Assembly: GCA_028622995.1 (NCBI GenBank)
Contig: JAJQJQ010000089.1
Coordinates: 186,001-250,000 of the forward strand
Length of the DNA stretch: 64,000 nucleotides
Direction of reading: 5' to 3'
Source: Panagrolaimus kolymaensis
Lineage: Eukaryota > Nematoda > Chromadorea > Rhabditida > Panagrolaimidae
How positions within the stretch are numbered: the stretch's first letter is position 1; every line of letters starts with the position of its first letter. Positions 1-11,097 of the stretch are shown here, one piece after another. The translations under genes and the position numbers were made by a program. The notes below the pieces were generated by a model. The model had not been told where the DNA came from, made no database searches, and saw nothing but the letters and a program-made list of their open reading frames with translations.

Positions 1-21
1 TGATTTTTATCCTAAAAAATG

Positions 22-28
22 AAAAAAA
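22..28 (-). terminator. Pol III T-run terminator of tRNA-Lys
   Basis: Seven consecutive T residues on the minus strand begin four bases 3' of the tRNA-Lys body, which is the expected RNA polymerase III stop signal. Confidence 0.8.
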
Positions 29-32
29 GTAA

Positions 33-104
33 GCCCGATGCGGGGCTCGAACCCGCGACAGCCAGATTAAGAGTCTGGTGCTCTACCGACTGAGCTAACC
101 GGGC
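33..104 (-). tRNA. tRNA-Lys (anticodon CTT)
   Basis: The minus strand folds as a complete cloverleaf. A 7-bp acceptor stem pairs GCCCGGT with ATCGGGC, with one G-U pair. The D-arm is TAGCTCAGTCGGTAGAGCA, the anticodon stem CCAGA/TCTGG encloses loop CTCTTAA (anticodon CTT), and the T-arm is GCGGGTTCGAGCCCCGC. A-box and B-box promoter sequences are intact and there is no intron. The base at the discriminator position on this strand is T (plus-strand A at 32), whereas G is usual for this tRNA. The gene sits just upstream of, or possibly inside an intron of, the desaturase at 376. Confidence 0.96.
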
Positions 105-375
105 ACCGATGTGGCCATACATTTTATAGAAACACAATTGCTTGACTTCCACATTTTTTTCGTTGCTTTGTTGCTTTTTGCACTTGAAAGACGTTTCTTT
201 TTTTTATCAACCAAAAACAAGTTTTTTTTTTCTTTCAATGGGCCAAATAGATACTTCCTTTCATTTGTCCTTTTGATTTTTTAAAAGTTAAAGAAAAGTT
301 TAAAGATTGGAAAAATTTTTGTAGATTGCTTTTTACATTTGTGATTATTCATTTGTTTCATTTACAAAATATTAT

Positions 376-960
376 ATGATGCCAGTAATTTTTACTGGAT
401 TTTGGATTGCTATGGTTACTTATCTTCATCATCATGAAGAAACCATTGAAACTTATGAAGAAGGTACATGGAATTATGTTCGAGGTCAATTAAATACCGT
501 TGATCGACGATATGGATTTGGACTTGAATCATTGCTTCATAACATCACTGATTGTAAGTTATTTTTTGAGAGTTAAAAATTACCTAAAAAAGAATTTTTT
601 AATTTTTGCGTTCAAACAGAAAATCAAAAATTAAAAAATTTTTCTCGAAAATCAAACTTTCTCATTTTCATTTTACTTTCGAGCTTTAACTTCAAATAAA
701 TATTTTTCTCTTTATTTTTAGCCCATGTCGTTCATCATCTTTTTTATCGGCAAATTCCACATTATCACATTTCTGAAGCCACACAATCTATTATACCCGT
801 AATTGCCAAATATGATGAAAAGCTTTATCGTTCTCGAGATAGTTCCACATATTTATATGAATATATGATGCTTAATCTCAAACTTGATTATGTTAAAAAA
901 GTTGGAAATGGAGTTTTAAAATTTGCGGGTATCAAATGTAATGAAAAGAAAAATGAATGA
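376..960 (+). CDS. 3' part of a methyl-end (delta-12/omega-3 type) fatty-acid desaturase
   Basis: Two exons (376-553 and 722-960) join in phase across an intron with GTAAGTT donor and TTTTTAG acceptor. The product keeps the C-terminal part of a membrane fatty-acid desaturase: YLHHHEETIETYEEGTWNYV followed by VRGQLNTVDR, then the third histidine box HVVHH and IPHYHISEAT. The family forms double bonds in lipid acyl chains at a di-iron site in the ER membrane. The first two histidine boxes and the N-terminal membrane spans (over 200 residues) are missing. No coding sequence for them lies between 105 and 375. Either the upstream exons are beyond the window edge, with the tRNA inside an intron, or this is a 5'-truncated copy. 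An acceptor-like GCCAG at about 384 would fit the first option. The ATG at 376 is probably not the true start. Confidence 0.8.
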
Positions 961-1640
961 ATTAAATAACCTTTTTTCTTTTTTGTAAATTATTTTTGTC
1001 AGTTTTTTATTGTGATGTCTAGAAAGAGAAAATAATAAAATGAACCTTTTTATTGTTAAACTTTTGAATCAAAAGTAAAAAATATTTCACAAACAAAAAT
1101 AATAAATATTTTTTGAACCAAAAAAACGAATAAAAATTTCGTGGGATTTTAAAAATAAAATAAAAAATCAAATCTGTTTGTTCACTGAAAAAGAAATCGT
1201 AAAACGATCATTTTTTTGTCGTACCGAATAGCTAATTGTGCTCTGATGCAGCTAGTAGCGAATATTTTAATATGGTGTCGTTTTACATCCATTTTATAAT
1301 CATGGTTAACGAATATTTTTTCGGAAATAGCAAAAATGCATTTTCAGGTTATTTGTTGAAAATTTCAAAATTCAGACAATAATGCTGCTATAGTGTTATT
1401 TTAGTTTTTTTTATATTCTTCTTCAAATGATAAAAAAAACCTTCTGAAAGCGGATCTTACCGACCTTATAATTATTTTTTTCTTATCAGTGATAATAAAG
1501 TGATTCAAATGTGAAAAGGTGCATTCAACAAAATCGATGCTTTTATTGTTCCAATATGATGAACAAAACGTTTTTGTTAGTTTTGTTGCCGAGTTGTTTT
1601 ATTCTTACAACAATTTTCAAATAAAGTTTTTTGATTTTTA
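961..1640. other. Intergenic AT-rich DNA, no gene seen
   Basis: The stretch has long A and T runs and no open frame with coding-like composition. Its end holds a TTTTTAG probably serving as trans-splice acceptor for the CUB/VWA copy A at 1645. A short T-rich stretch before it may hold promoter elements, but no TATA box stands out. Confidence 0.5.
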
Positions 1641-1644
1641 GGTA

Positions 1645-3416
1645 ATGTATTTAACGGTGGTTTGTTTCACAATTTTTGCATTGGGCACTGCTTCAGCCTT
1701 TAATCCTTTTATTAAAAAACAAAATTTGAAAGAGTTGGCTCCCGATGGTAGAATCAATAAATTTAATTCAATTTGTGCTAGCCCTTCAGTTTCAACATCA
1801 CAAAATGGCACACTTACTAGCCCCAATTATCCAAACATTTTTCTTAAATAAAAAATAAATTTATTAATACCATATCTTTATAAAACCCTATAAGTGTTGA
1901 AGAGTAAAATTATAGCGGATTATTTTACCCGCCACAAAGTAAGCTAAATTCATAAATAAACCGATGTTCAATAAAAAAATTTCAAGGTAGTAACTGTCAA
2001 GGACCCGATATCTTGTTTTTATTAGATCGCTCACAAGCTATTTTTCCTGATTTTTACAACAATGTAAGACCTTTTTTTTATGTTACTTATGACCTTTGCT
2101 TATAATTGTAGCAACTCAAATTGTTCATTGAAAATGTAACATCTCGATTCTCATTTACTAACGATATAACCATCGATAATAAATTTTCTTCGCGATATGG
2201 TGTTATTGAGTTTAGTGATGATGCAACTGTTACGATACCCCTACAAAATTACAGTCGTTTTGACTTTTTATCACGAGTAAACCAAAATCTTAGTTATACG
2301 GATGGTGGATTGAGTAATGTGACATCGTAAGTCATGAATCAGTAAAGAAAAATTAAGAAGAAAATAAATTTTAGTGCGTTGTTGCTTTCATACGATGAAT
2401 TCACCCAACACGGAACACCAAATAATGGAAACTCAACTTCACCCAAGGCTATCATTCTGGTTGTGAATGACATGTAAATAATAAAAAAAGTTATAAAATC
2501 TTTAATTTTTTTAGCTCACCCTACACTATTCATGATACTCTAGTAGCTATGAATAAACTTAAAGCTATCGTTCAATTTCCTATGGGTGTTATAGTACCTG
2601 GACTTGATGGCATTCCTGACGGAGCTCAAACACGTTTGGGTGATTTAGTTGGAAATCCAAACTTTACTTTCAGTTCTCTTGAATCTGCTGTAAATGGAGT
2701 TCCATCCCTTACAACTTCATCATTCTCATGCCCTATATGCAGTGGATTAATTTTTATTGGTGAAATGACTGCTGCCATTGGCCATGATAGAAAGTTAAAG
2801 TACCTCCAACTTGTTCAACGACTTGCCACCGCAACAGCTAAAACATCAGTTCAACAATTTGCTATTGCACTTTATGGTACTCAAATTTTTCGAAATATTC
2901 AATTCCAAACTTTTGATAATTTTAATCAAACTATTACGGATTTAGTTTCGAATTTAACACAATACGATAGCCCTAATGGTGGTAAAACTTATTTAACACC
3001 GTATGTGTTTACTTTTTATTTTACAGGGAATGAAAAAGTTTATTTTAGAATTTTGACTCAACTTTACAACACTTTGACCTCCAATATTTCATCGAGTAAT
3101 TATGCTGTATTATTAATGGGAGAAGTCGCGTATGCTTTTGAAGCTCTTAAAAAATTTTATTTAATTAATTTAATATTTTAGCGTAATTCTCGATCCATCA
3201 CCAGCTTATGCAGCTGCTCAAAATGTTGCGTCACTCAATTCAGACATTTATGTTTTGGATCAAAGTCGTTATAATGCTCCATCAAGCATGTGGCCAACAC
3301 TTACAAAAAATCGTGCGAATCACATTGTTAATGGAACAACCATTACTAATTTGAATGACTTATTTTCAAGCTTCCAATCCACTCTAATTCAAGATTTTGG
3401 AAATATGAATTGTTAA
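1645..3416 (+). pseudogene. CUB/VWA secreted protein copy A, CUB exon broken
   Basis: This is the first of three tandem paralogs. The start codon follows TTTTTAG, a likely trans-splice acceptor. Exon 1 encodes a signal peptide and the first residues of a CUB domain (NGTLTSPNYP), then hits a stop at 1849-1851 before any usable donor, so the rest of the CUB is gone. From 1987 the sequence resumes as clean exons for two degenerate von Willebrand A-like units. Unit 1 starts GPDILFLLDRSQA, where family members have DxSxS, and unit 2 starts CSGLIFIGEMTAAIGHD. Introns of about 45-60 nt lie at the same places as in copies B and C, with an AATTTTG acceptor near 3049. The 3' end FGNMNC is shared with copy B. 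The open VWA exons mean either recent decay or use of an unseen alternative first exon. Extracellular adhesion or innate defence is only a family-level guess. Confidence 0.6.
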
Positions 3417-3953
3417 AAACAAAAATCAAATCTCTTATTTTTTATTTGACTTTGAAAATTTAAAAAAAGAATAAAGTCATTTTTGTTGTATCATCGAATG
3501 AACAAAGAAATTAAAAAAATTTAGTTGTTATTAGCTTTTTTAAAAATAATGAAACAAAAATTTCGTAACGATAATATAATAGCTAAAATTTCTGAACCAA
3601 ATAAAAAGAATAAAATAAAATTTGTTTGTTGGCTTATGTGTTAAAATGTTTATTCTTCGATGCTTTTTCTTATAGAAATCAGAATTCAATGATTTGATTT
3701 GTTTTAATCTTCAAGTGATAAAATCTTCAAAAAAACCCAACTACATACAATTTTTTTCGAGCCTGAAAAAAAGATTATGTTCTACGTCGTCATTCATCCA
3801 AGGTGTGTCAAAGCAGCAGCACACCCTAACACACCCAACCACATTACCCATGAGATGTGTGATTATAAAAATTCAGTAAAAATCAAACATTTTCATTTGT
3901 TTTTTCTCAATTAATTTACAGCAATATTTTTTCTGTTAAATTTTTCTAAGCTA

Positions 3954-6900
3954 ATGTATTTAGCGGTTGCAATTCATTTCACCCTTCTTGCACTTGGTGC
4001 TTCAGTGTTAAATTTCTCCCCTAATAATTATAATTCTAATGATCTGGCGGCGGCTCATCATGGAAAAATCGATAAATTTAATGAAATGTGTGATGCATAT
4101 TCAGTATCAACATCGCCAAATGGAACACTTACAAGTCCAAATTATCCTAGCGAATATGGAGATTATTTAGATTGTTATTATTACATAAATCTTCCGTATC
4201 AATCAATTATTCACATTACAATTAATTCCTTTAGAACTGAAGCGGATCTTGATTATTTATTAATTTCAACATCAAGTGATAATTCATCATGGACTGATAT
4301 TGCTAGGCAAATTTTTATGAGTATCGCTACATTTTTTTTAAAAGTTTAGAGACTATGGTGTAGCGGTTGTTAGGTTCGAATGTGTTTAGGGGCGAATAAC
4401 ATCTTTATTGGTCTTTACAGAGATACATACAAGAGACAAGAGAGAGAAATAAGATAGGAGAATCAGGAGGTCGACAGCCGGAACGTCATGGTGGTGAATG
4501 AGATGTTGAGAGGGAACAAGTGTGTCAGAAGTTCTGGAGGCAGCTCCTTTTATATGGTGTTGGGGCAGCCAGAGGGCGGAGCATCAGTTGGTAGTTGTGC
4601 GTCGTGGATGGTTGTGAGTCTGGCTTGTGGTGCACGTGAATTGCATCCATTACATACCCCCGCTACTAACTTCGACGTCCCGGCGAAGAATCTCGGATCT
4701 TTCTCAGCTCGAAAAGGTCTCTATGTATAAAACTAAAGTGATGGATTAACAATAAAAAGTTATACAATGCAACACAAAAAAAATCAAAAAAAATCAAAAA
4801 AAATATTTTACGTTCCAGCTTTATAGACATTTCCACGATTTCCAAAATTTTAATCCATTTATATTGAGGTAGTTACTGATCATCATTCCATTGGTGAATT
4901 AATTGCATCCAAGGATTGGAATTTATTAGCATTTTCAAACACTTCCTTGAAGGTATTGTATTTGCGGCCTTTGAGTTTTGTTTTTATCGGTTTTGGGAGG
5001 CCACGGAAGAAGTATCTGATATATTCCATTTCACGATGGTTTTCATTGTAGCCATTGGCGGAGGTGAAGAAATTATTTATCATTGCTTTAGTTTGTTGCG
5101 CATAATCTTGGATGGTTTGATCATGAAGTTGTTTTAGGTTTCGAAGGTTATCCAATGTAATTGGGGGAGCTTGTGATTGATCTGGAAAAATTGTTTTCAA
5201 AAAGCTCACTGTATTTTCCCATGTTGTTGATTGAGCTCGAGGAATATCCAATATTTTTGTGGCAGCTTCGCCATCAATACATAATAATAATAAATTGGAT
5301 CGTTCATTTTGAGGAATATTTAGAGCTTCAAGAATATTAATAAATTGAATGAGGAATAAATCGAATTTTTCATCAGAAGGCTTGGAGAATTTTGGCAGTT
5401 TTTGAAGGAGAAGTAAGCGGTAAAAACTATCGGTTGTATCAGTTTGAGTTGCTTTATCAGCATTAACGGAGCATTTGGCATTATCATTAACATTTTTATT
5501 TTTCAGCGGGGTTTTTCCTTTCCATAAGGCCCATTGTCGCTTCATATCATCCATAATTTAAATAAATATGCCACTCCAAAATAAAATTAGCTTACTGTTT
5601 TTAACTGCGCATCCAAAGAAGGCGATGAAATTAAAATTTAATTCAATTAGCTTTTGGGAATAAATACTTGACAATGCTTGACTAAGAAGGCGATCAGCAA
5701 TGGAGCTTAATCAGAGGGATAGTTAACATTGAGAATTGAGATGATGTTCAACATTGGAATAAATTTAAATAATAATAAATATACTAACACATGATGACGA
5801 TTGAATAAAATATATTGGAGGCCATAGGTTACAAAAGACAAGATACAATAAAAGAGTAAAGATCAGCAACAAAAAATATAAGTCTCAAAAAAAATGTGAA
5901 ATTTTTGTTTGCTCAAATTAGTTTTCTTTCCAGGTTTTGGTAAAAAAAATTATAAAATCATTTCCTTTCAAAGTTTGTCAAGTAGAAATTTTTTAGAATA
6001 AATTGCTTTTGGCAAGAACGAGTTGTGAGTGATTGACTTGAACACTTAAAAAATTTCAAAAGAATGTCCAAAAAAGTTCTTTTCAAAAAAAAATTTCTTT
6101 GACGCACGCAATTTTTTCTATTGAAGGAATGAACGAAAAAGGAAAGAAAAACTTGTTTTTTGAATTTGAGGCAAATTGCATTGATGTTGATGTTCAAATA
6201 TAAAATGATGACAATTTTTTTCTAGAAGAAAGTTGGATTTTTTCTTTCAGCTTTTAGTTTTAAATTTGAGACAAAATGCAAGAATTATGTAAAAATTTAG
6301 AAAAAGAGACCAAAGATATTAAAAAGATGAAGTAAACGAGCCTAAACAAGGGTAGGACCTTCATTTAGAGACTATGGTGTAGCGGTTGTTAGGTTCGAAT
6401 GTGTTTAGGGGCGAATAACATCTTTATTGGTCTTTACAGAGATACATACAAGAGACAAGAGAGAGAAATAAGATAGGAGAATCAGGAGGTCGACAGCCGG
6501 AACGTCATGGTGGTGAATGAGATGTTGAGAGGGAACAAGTGTGTCAGAAGTTCTGGAGGCAGCTCCTTTTATATGGTGTTGGGGCAGCCAGAGGGCGGAG
6601 CATCAGTTGGTAGTTGTGCGTCGTGGATGGTTGTGAGTCTGGCTTGTGGTGCACGTGAATTGCATCCATTACAAAAGTAATTTTTTTAGATTGAGCGGAT
6701 CGATATATAATAGGGGCTATACTCTTCAAAATCAAGCTCGTTTTTATTTTCATACTGATCGAAATAATGTTTACAAAGGATTCGATATAACTTGGACAGC
6801 AACGTGAGAATTATTTTTTTTACTCAAAAAAATCATAAATACGCGCGCTATATTTTTTTAAAGGACAAAACATAATTTTTTTCTTCTTCAGCTTATCAAC

Positions 6901-7598
6901 GCCGTCCTATTCTATGTGCAGTGGATTAGTTTTTATTGGGGAAATGTCTGCTGCCATTGGTCATGATGCAAAGTTGCGATATCTTCAACTTGTTCAACGC
7001 CTTGCTTCAGCAACAGCCAAATCGCCAACTCAACGATATGCTATCGCACTTTATGGTACTCAAATTTATCGAAATATCGAATTGCAAACATTTGATAGTT
7101 TTTTTCAAACTATGAATAATTTGATTTCGGATTTAACGCAATATGATAGCCCAAATGGTGGTAAAACTTATTTAACACCGTGAGTAATTGCATTCATTTT
7201 TACAAAGCTTTATTTATTTATTTTTTCAGAATTTTAAATCAACTTTACAATACTTTAACCTCGAATATTTCATCAAGTAATTATGCGGTATTATTAATGG
7301 GAGAAGTCTCGTATGCTATGAAGCTCATTCAAAATCTTTTACAAAATTAATATTAAATTTCAGAGTTATCCTTGATCCTTCTCCTGCTTACTTATCTGCT
7401 CAAAATGTTGCATCACTTAATTCAGACATTTATGTTTTAGATCAAAGTCAGTACAATGCTCCAGCAATCATGTGGCGCACACTTACAAATAATCGTGCCA
7501 AACACCTTGTTAATGGTACAGCCAACAATGATTTGGATTCATTATTTTATAAATTCCAATCCACTCTTCTTCAAGAATTTGGAAATATGAATTGTTAA
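3954..7598 (+). CDS. CUB/VWA secreted protein copy B, lacking VWA unit 1, intron carries LTR element
   Basis: The start follows TTTCTAAG, a probable trans-splice acceptor. Exon 1 (3954-4306) has a signal peptide and the first half of a CUB domain (NGTLTSPNYPSEYG, DCYYYI). It joins in phase to the second half at 6690 (LSGSIYNRGYTLQNQARFYF) through an intron whose donor reads AG|GCAAAT, so this would be a GC-AG intron. The whole LTR retrotransposon lies in that intron in antisense. The next exon (6891 on) goes straight to the second VWA-like unit (MCSGLVFIGEMSAAIGHD), in frame, so the first VWA unit present in copies A and C is deleted. Later introns match copy A exactly, and the protein ends FGNMNC at 7598. 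It is likely secreted, and the reading frame appears open throughout. Whether the long intron is still spliced efficiently is unknown. Confidence 0.7.
4345..4654 (-). repeat. LTR (3' LTR in element orientation)
   Basis: This is a direct repeat of 6364-6673 with no mismatch noticed. It is G+C richer than its flanks and holds no protein that makes sense; an 80-aa open frame at 4488-4730 is chance. Confidence 0.9.
4883..5554 (-). CDS. Retrotransposon gag-like protein (223 aa)
   Basis: A single open frame lies inside the LTR element on its sense strand. The central part (DEKFDLFLIQFINILEALNI, then LLLLCIDGEAATKIL and YIRYFFRGLPKPIKTKL) has the helical layout and the YxxxGLP-like turn of Retrotrans_gag capsid proteins of Ty3/gypsy-type elements. 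No CCHC zinc knuckle follows and no pol frame is linked to it. It would form the particle shell that packages the element RNA. It starts at ATG 5554, roughly 800 nt of leader after the 5' LTR. The exact superfamily (gypsy or BEL/Pao) cannot be settled without a polymerase. Confidence 0.7.
   Translation of the reverse strand: MDDMKRQWALWKGKTPLKNKNVNDNAKCSVNADKATQTDTTDSFYRLLLLQKLPKFSKPSDEKFDLFLIQFINILEALNIPQNERSNLLLLCIDGEAATKILDIPRAQSTTWENTVSFLKTIFPDQSQAPPITLDNLRNLKQLHDQTIQDYAQQTKAMINNFFTSANGYNENHREMEYIRYFFRGLPKPIKTKLKGRKYNTFKEVFENANKFQSLDAINSPME
5555..6363. other. Leader/untranslated body of the LTR element
   Basis: This AT-rich stretch lies between the 5' LTR and gag in element orientation. 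I see no coding sequence. A primer-binding site would be expected just left of 6364 but I could not match it to a tRNA end. Confidence 0.5.
6364..6673 (-). repeat. LTR (5' LTR in element orientation)
   Basis: This is the second copy of the 310-bp repeat. In element orientation it precedes the gag gene and would carry its promoter. It is followed at 6674-6677 by AAAG, matching the target duplication at the other end. Confidence 0.9.
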
Positions 7599-8108
7599 AA
7601 ACAACTAGTTCGTAATTTTTATTTGACTTTTTATTATTTAAAAAAAGTATTTGAATTGCTTCTGTGACCCAACTTTCCAAACAAAAAATGATAAAAGTCT
7701 TGTGATTTTTATTTTATTGTTTCGGTTTTCTCTTTTTTTTAAATAAAAAATATTCAAAAAAAAACTTGTGGCGCCGCTTTTCTTCTTTCTTTCAATCCAA
7801 CTGATAAAAGCTAAATACAAAGAACATAGTCTTTCGAGAAAAAAAATCATAAAATATTGATAAAATGTTTTGAAAAAAAAAATTAATTGGCAATTCTAAT
7901 AATAAAAAAAGCAAGATAAGTTTTGATGATGAATTCTATAAAACAACGACGACTGCTCTCAATTTATTGTAAGAAAAAAATTGTCATTTAATTTAGGTTT
8001 TATTCTTTGACTTTTGCTCTCCTTTAATTTTTTTAGTTCATTATTTTGAGATTTTTTGAAAGAAATTTTTTTTGTAAAAAACTGCTTTAAATTTTAGGTA
8101 AAACAAAA
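7599..8108. other. Intergenic spacer between CUB/VWA copies B and C
   Basis: AT-rich and without a gene. It ends with AAATTTTAG before the copy C start codon, a likely trans-splice acceptor. The stretch CCAAACAAAAAATGATAA at about 7677 recurs at about 10846 after copy C, so 3' flanks were duplicated with the genes. Confidence 0.5.
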
Positions 8109-10722
8109 ATGAAGTTTCCAACATTTTGTTTGGTCATTTTCTTGCTTGCACTATCAACAGAAACCAATGGTTTGAAGTTTCACAAACCTGAAAAGCTGCC
8201 ATCGGAAGAAGAAAAGGCTTCGATTCTCCAACAACCTGAAAAGTTTGATGCATTTTGCATTGATTCATCCACCACTGCGATCACGGGAGTTTTAACAACT
8301 CCAGGTTATCCTGGAAATTATGGTACCGACTTCGATTGTTATTTTAATATTTACACTCCTTTTGGATACAGTATTCAAATAACGATTGACTATTTTTCAA
8401 CTGAAGCAAATAATGATTTTCTTCAAATTGATTCATCTGTCATGAATTCATCTTGGGTAAACGTAGATATGTGAGTTAATTAATTAACCTATGAGAATAA
8501 TGAGCTGCTTTTTTCCATAGAAACTTTGTAAAAAACTATTTTAGTTTATCTGGAATAAATGGTTTTGTTAATTGGAATTATACCCTTGAAAATAATGCAA
8601 GGCTTCGATTTCACAGTGATGGAGCAAATGTTGCTGGAGGAGTTCATTTGACATGGAATTTAAAGTGAATGCTTTTTGTTTTATCACAAAAACCATAAAA
8701 CAAAATTAATCATTGTTCCTTTTTTAGCTTTGAAGCGGATTCCATTTGTACAGATTATCATAGTTATTTCCAAGTTGGACAATTATCAAGTCAAAATTAT
8801 CCCGCGAATTACAGCAATAATTTAAGTTGTGAATATTTTGTTTATACTCCAATTGGATATAATATTGTTATAACGTTTGAATACTTTTCAACTGAAAGTG
8901 GTAATGATCTCCTTCAAATTTCAAATTCCAATGATTCTTCCACATTCACCAATGTTACCACGTAATTGGTTTTTTATTTGTTGCTTTAAAAAATATGACG
9001 ACGAGATTAAATTCCTTCATTTTTTAGACTTTCGGGAAGCATGGGCGGCGTACATTGGAATTACACTTTACAAAATATTGCATCATTTTCTTTTGTTACC
9101 GATGGAACAAATACAGCTAGAGGATTTAACTTGAATTGGAAAGCAAAGTAATTTTTTATTTTATGTACTTCGAGTTGCGCGTTCAAAAAGTTTATAAATG
9201 AACTCTTTACTTCTTCTTTTTTTTCAGCCAAAATTTCCCCATTACTTTGCCAGAAAGTAAGTTGCTAAATTTATTTTAATTGATGAATGACGTTGAGGTG
9301 CAATTTTTAAGGCACCAATTGTCAAGGCCCTGATATTTTGTTTTTGTTAGATCGTTCACAAGCTATTTATCAAGATTTTTACAATAATGTAAGTCCATTA
9401 AAAATAAATAATTCATAAGACATAATTCTAGGACATCAAAACTTTTTTACGGAATATTACATCGAGATATGCTTTCGCTGATGATAAAACCGTTAAAATT
9501 CTTTATTCCACTCGATTTGGTGTAATCGAATTTAGCGATACTGCACATTATTCTGTTCCATTGGCAGATTATAGTCGTTATGATTTTTTATCCCAAGTTT
9601 CTCAAAATGTTAATTATACCAATGGTGGAGTTAGTAATGTAGCAGGGTAAATATTTATGTTCAATAAAAATAAGTTTTGCGCCTTTATAATTAAATTATT
9701 TTAAGCGCTTTAAATTTGGCGTATAACATATTATCTCAAAATGAGAATGCTTACAACAATACTCCAATGGCCATTGTGCTCGTAGTTAACGATATTGCAA
9801 AAATAAGTTTTGATGAATCCAAAGCTGCCATGGATAAACTCAAACAAATTGTTCAACTTCCAATGGGTATCATTGTTCCTGGAGTAAATGGACTTCAAGA
9901 TGGCAGTGACAAGAGATTAGATGATTTAATTGGAAATGCTGAATACACTTTTGATTCGCTTCAACATTCTGTTTCTGGAATACCATACCTTACGGAAATA
10001 GAATTTCCATGTTCAATTTGCAGTGGTTTAATTTTTATTGGAGAAATGACAGCCGCGATTGGACACGATAAAAAAGTCCAATTTTTAGAATTAGCTCGTG
10101 ACCTTGCTGCTCAATCGGCACGGCAATCAAATCAAAGATATGCCATTGCTCTTTATGGAGTTACAATATATCAAAATATTACATTACAAACATATTCGGA
10201 GTTTAATCAAACAATTAATAATTTGTTAAATAATGCAAATAATTTACCCAATGGCGGCCAAACTTATTTACAACCGTAAGACAAAAAAACTTTTTTATCA
10301 ATGATATAAGTTATAATTATAATATTCAAATTTTTAGAATGTTGGACCATCTTAACAACGAATTAGGATCTGATGTATCTTCAGATAATCATGTCATCTT
10401 ATTAATGGGTGAATTAAGGTAGTTATTTTATGCGTAAAAAAATTATTCATTTTTGCATTATTAAAATTAACATTTTAGTGTTATTCGTGATCCACCTCAA
10501 AAGGTAAAAGAATCAGCGCAAAAAGTTGCACTTAAAAATGCAGACATTTATGTTATTAATGAAGAGCGTAAATCATTTTCAACCACAATTTGGGATATTC
10601 TTACAAACTATAAACCTGATCACATCATTAATGGCACCGCATATGATGATGTTGGAGATTTGTTTTCTAATATTGGACCCAGGCTTTTATCTGATTTCAA
10701 TAACATGAATTGTGAAACATGA
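8109..10722 (+). CDS. CUB-CUB-VWA-VWA secreted protein, complete copy C
   Basis: The start is the first ATG after a TTTTAG acceptor, and the protein opens with a clear signal peptide (MKFPTFCLVIFLLALSTETN). Two CUB domains follow, each split by one intron: CUB1 with GVLTTPGYPGNYG and DCYFNIYTP, CUB2 with SSQNYPANYSNN and CEYFVYTP. Then come VWA-like unit 1 (GPDILFLLDRSQA, RFGVIEFSDTA, AIVLVVND) and unit 2 (CSGLIFIGEMTAAIGHD, RYAIALYGV). Metal-site residues are incomplete in both VWA units. There are about ten exons and roughly 680 aa, with many Asn-x-Ser/Thr sites and no membrane anchor. This is the intact reference for copies A and B. CUB plus VWA architecture is common in nematode secreted families linked to extracellular matrix or immunity, but the exact role is unknown. 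Confidence 0.85.
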
Positions 10723-10947
10723 TAAATATGTATTTTACTTTCAAGGAGTTGTTGGCACCTCATTTGATAATAAATAGTTTATAAAGCTTTGCAAAATATT
10801 TTTTTCGTAAAAATAATTTCTTTGTAATTATTTTTCCATAACCTTTCCAAACAAAAAATGATAATAGTCTTGTTTTTCTTTGTCATCTGCAAGTAAAAAA
10901 ATTATTTTGGACTTTTTGTTTTACTCTTTCAAGTTGGCAAATCAAAG

Positions 10948-11097
10948 ATGAAGTATTTCTTTTGCTTCGTTGCTTTGTCCTTAATCGTCGCTTGTTTAAT
11001 GTCAAAATTACCTGCGGAAGTTGGAGAATAAACAGCAAAATTTGAAAATGGTGAAATTTCCAAAAAAATTGTTAAAAGTAAAATTTTAAATAAATAA
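10948..11097 (+). pseudogene. Broken copy of the small helical secreted protein gene
   Basis: The first 27 codons match the intact gene at 22880 almost perfectly (MKYFFCFVALSLI, then LPAEVGE). Codon TTA has then become TAA at 11029-11031, homology continues through TAKFENGEISK, and the frame decays completely after about 11080. The upstream sequence (CAAGTTGGCAAATCAAAG) is also shared with the intact copy. This is a duplicated gene with a premature stop and a lost 3' half. Confidence 0.88.

Larger units (their letters stand above)
4345..6673 (-). mobile_element. Non-autonomous, gag-only LTR retrotransposon
   Basis: Two direct repeats of about 310 bp flank a 1.7-kb body. They begin with minus-strand TGTAATGG and appear identical over their whole length on reading, so insertion is recent. 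A 4-bp (possibly 5-bp) duplication AAAG borders the element (4341-4344 and 6674-6677). The only substantial open frame is a gag-like protein at 4883-5554 on the minus strand. No protease, reverse transcriptase or integrase is present, so movement would need enzymes from another element. A short G-run (AGCGGGGG in element orientation, near 4657-4664) next to the 3' LTR may be the polypurine tract. The LTR end reading CTCTAAA is not the canonical CA. The LTRs are visibly richer in G and C than the surroundings. Confidence 0.88.

Noticed and set aside
4488..4730. 80-aa open frame (MVVNEMLRGNK...) on the plus strand
   Set aside because: It lies within and just past the LTR and in the antisense direction of the element; the same sequence occurs in the second LTR without the frame continuing.
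4866..4880. TGAGGTAG seed-like string (let-7 like)
   Set aside because: Inside the LTR element body, without a hairpin partner on either side.
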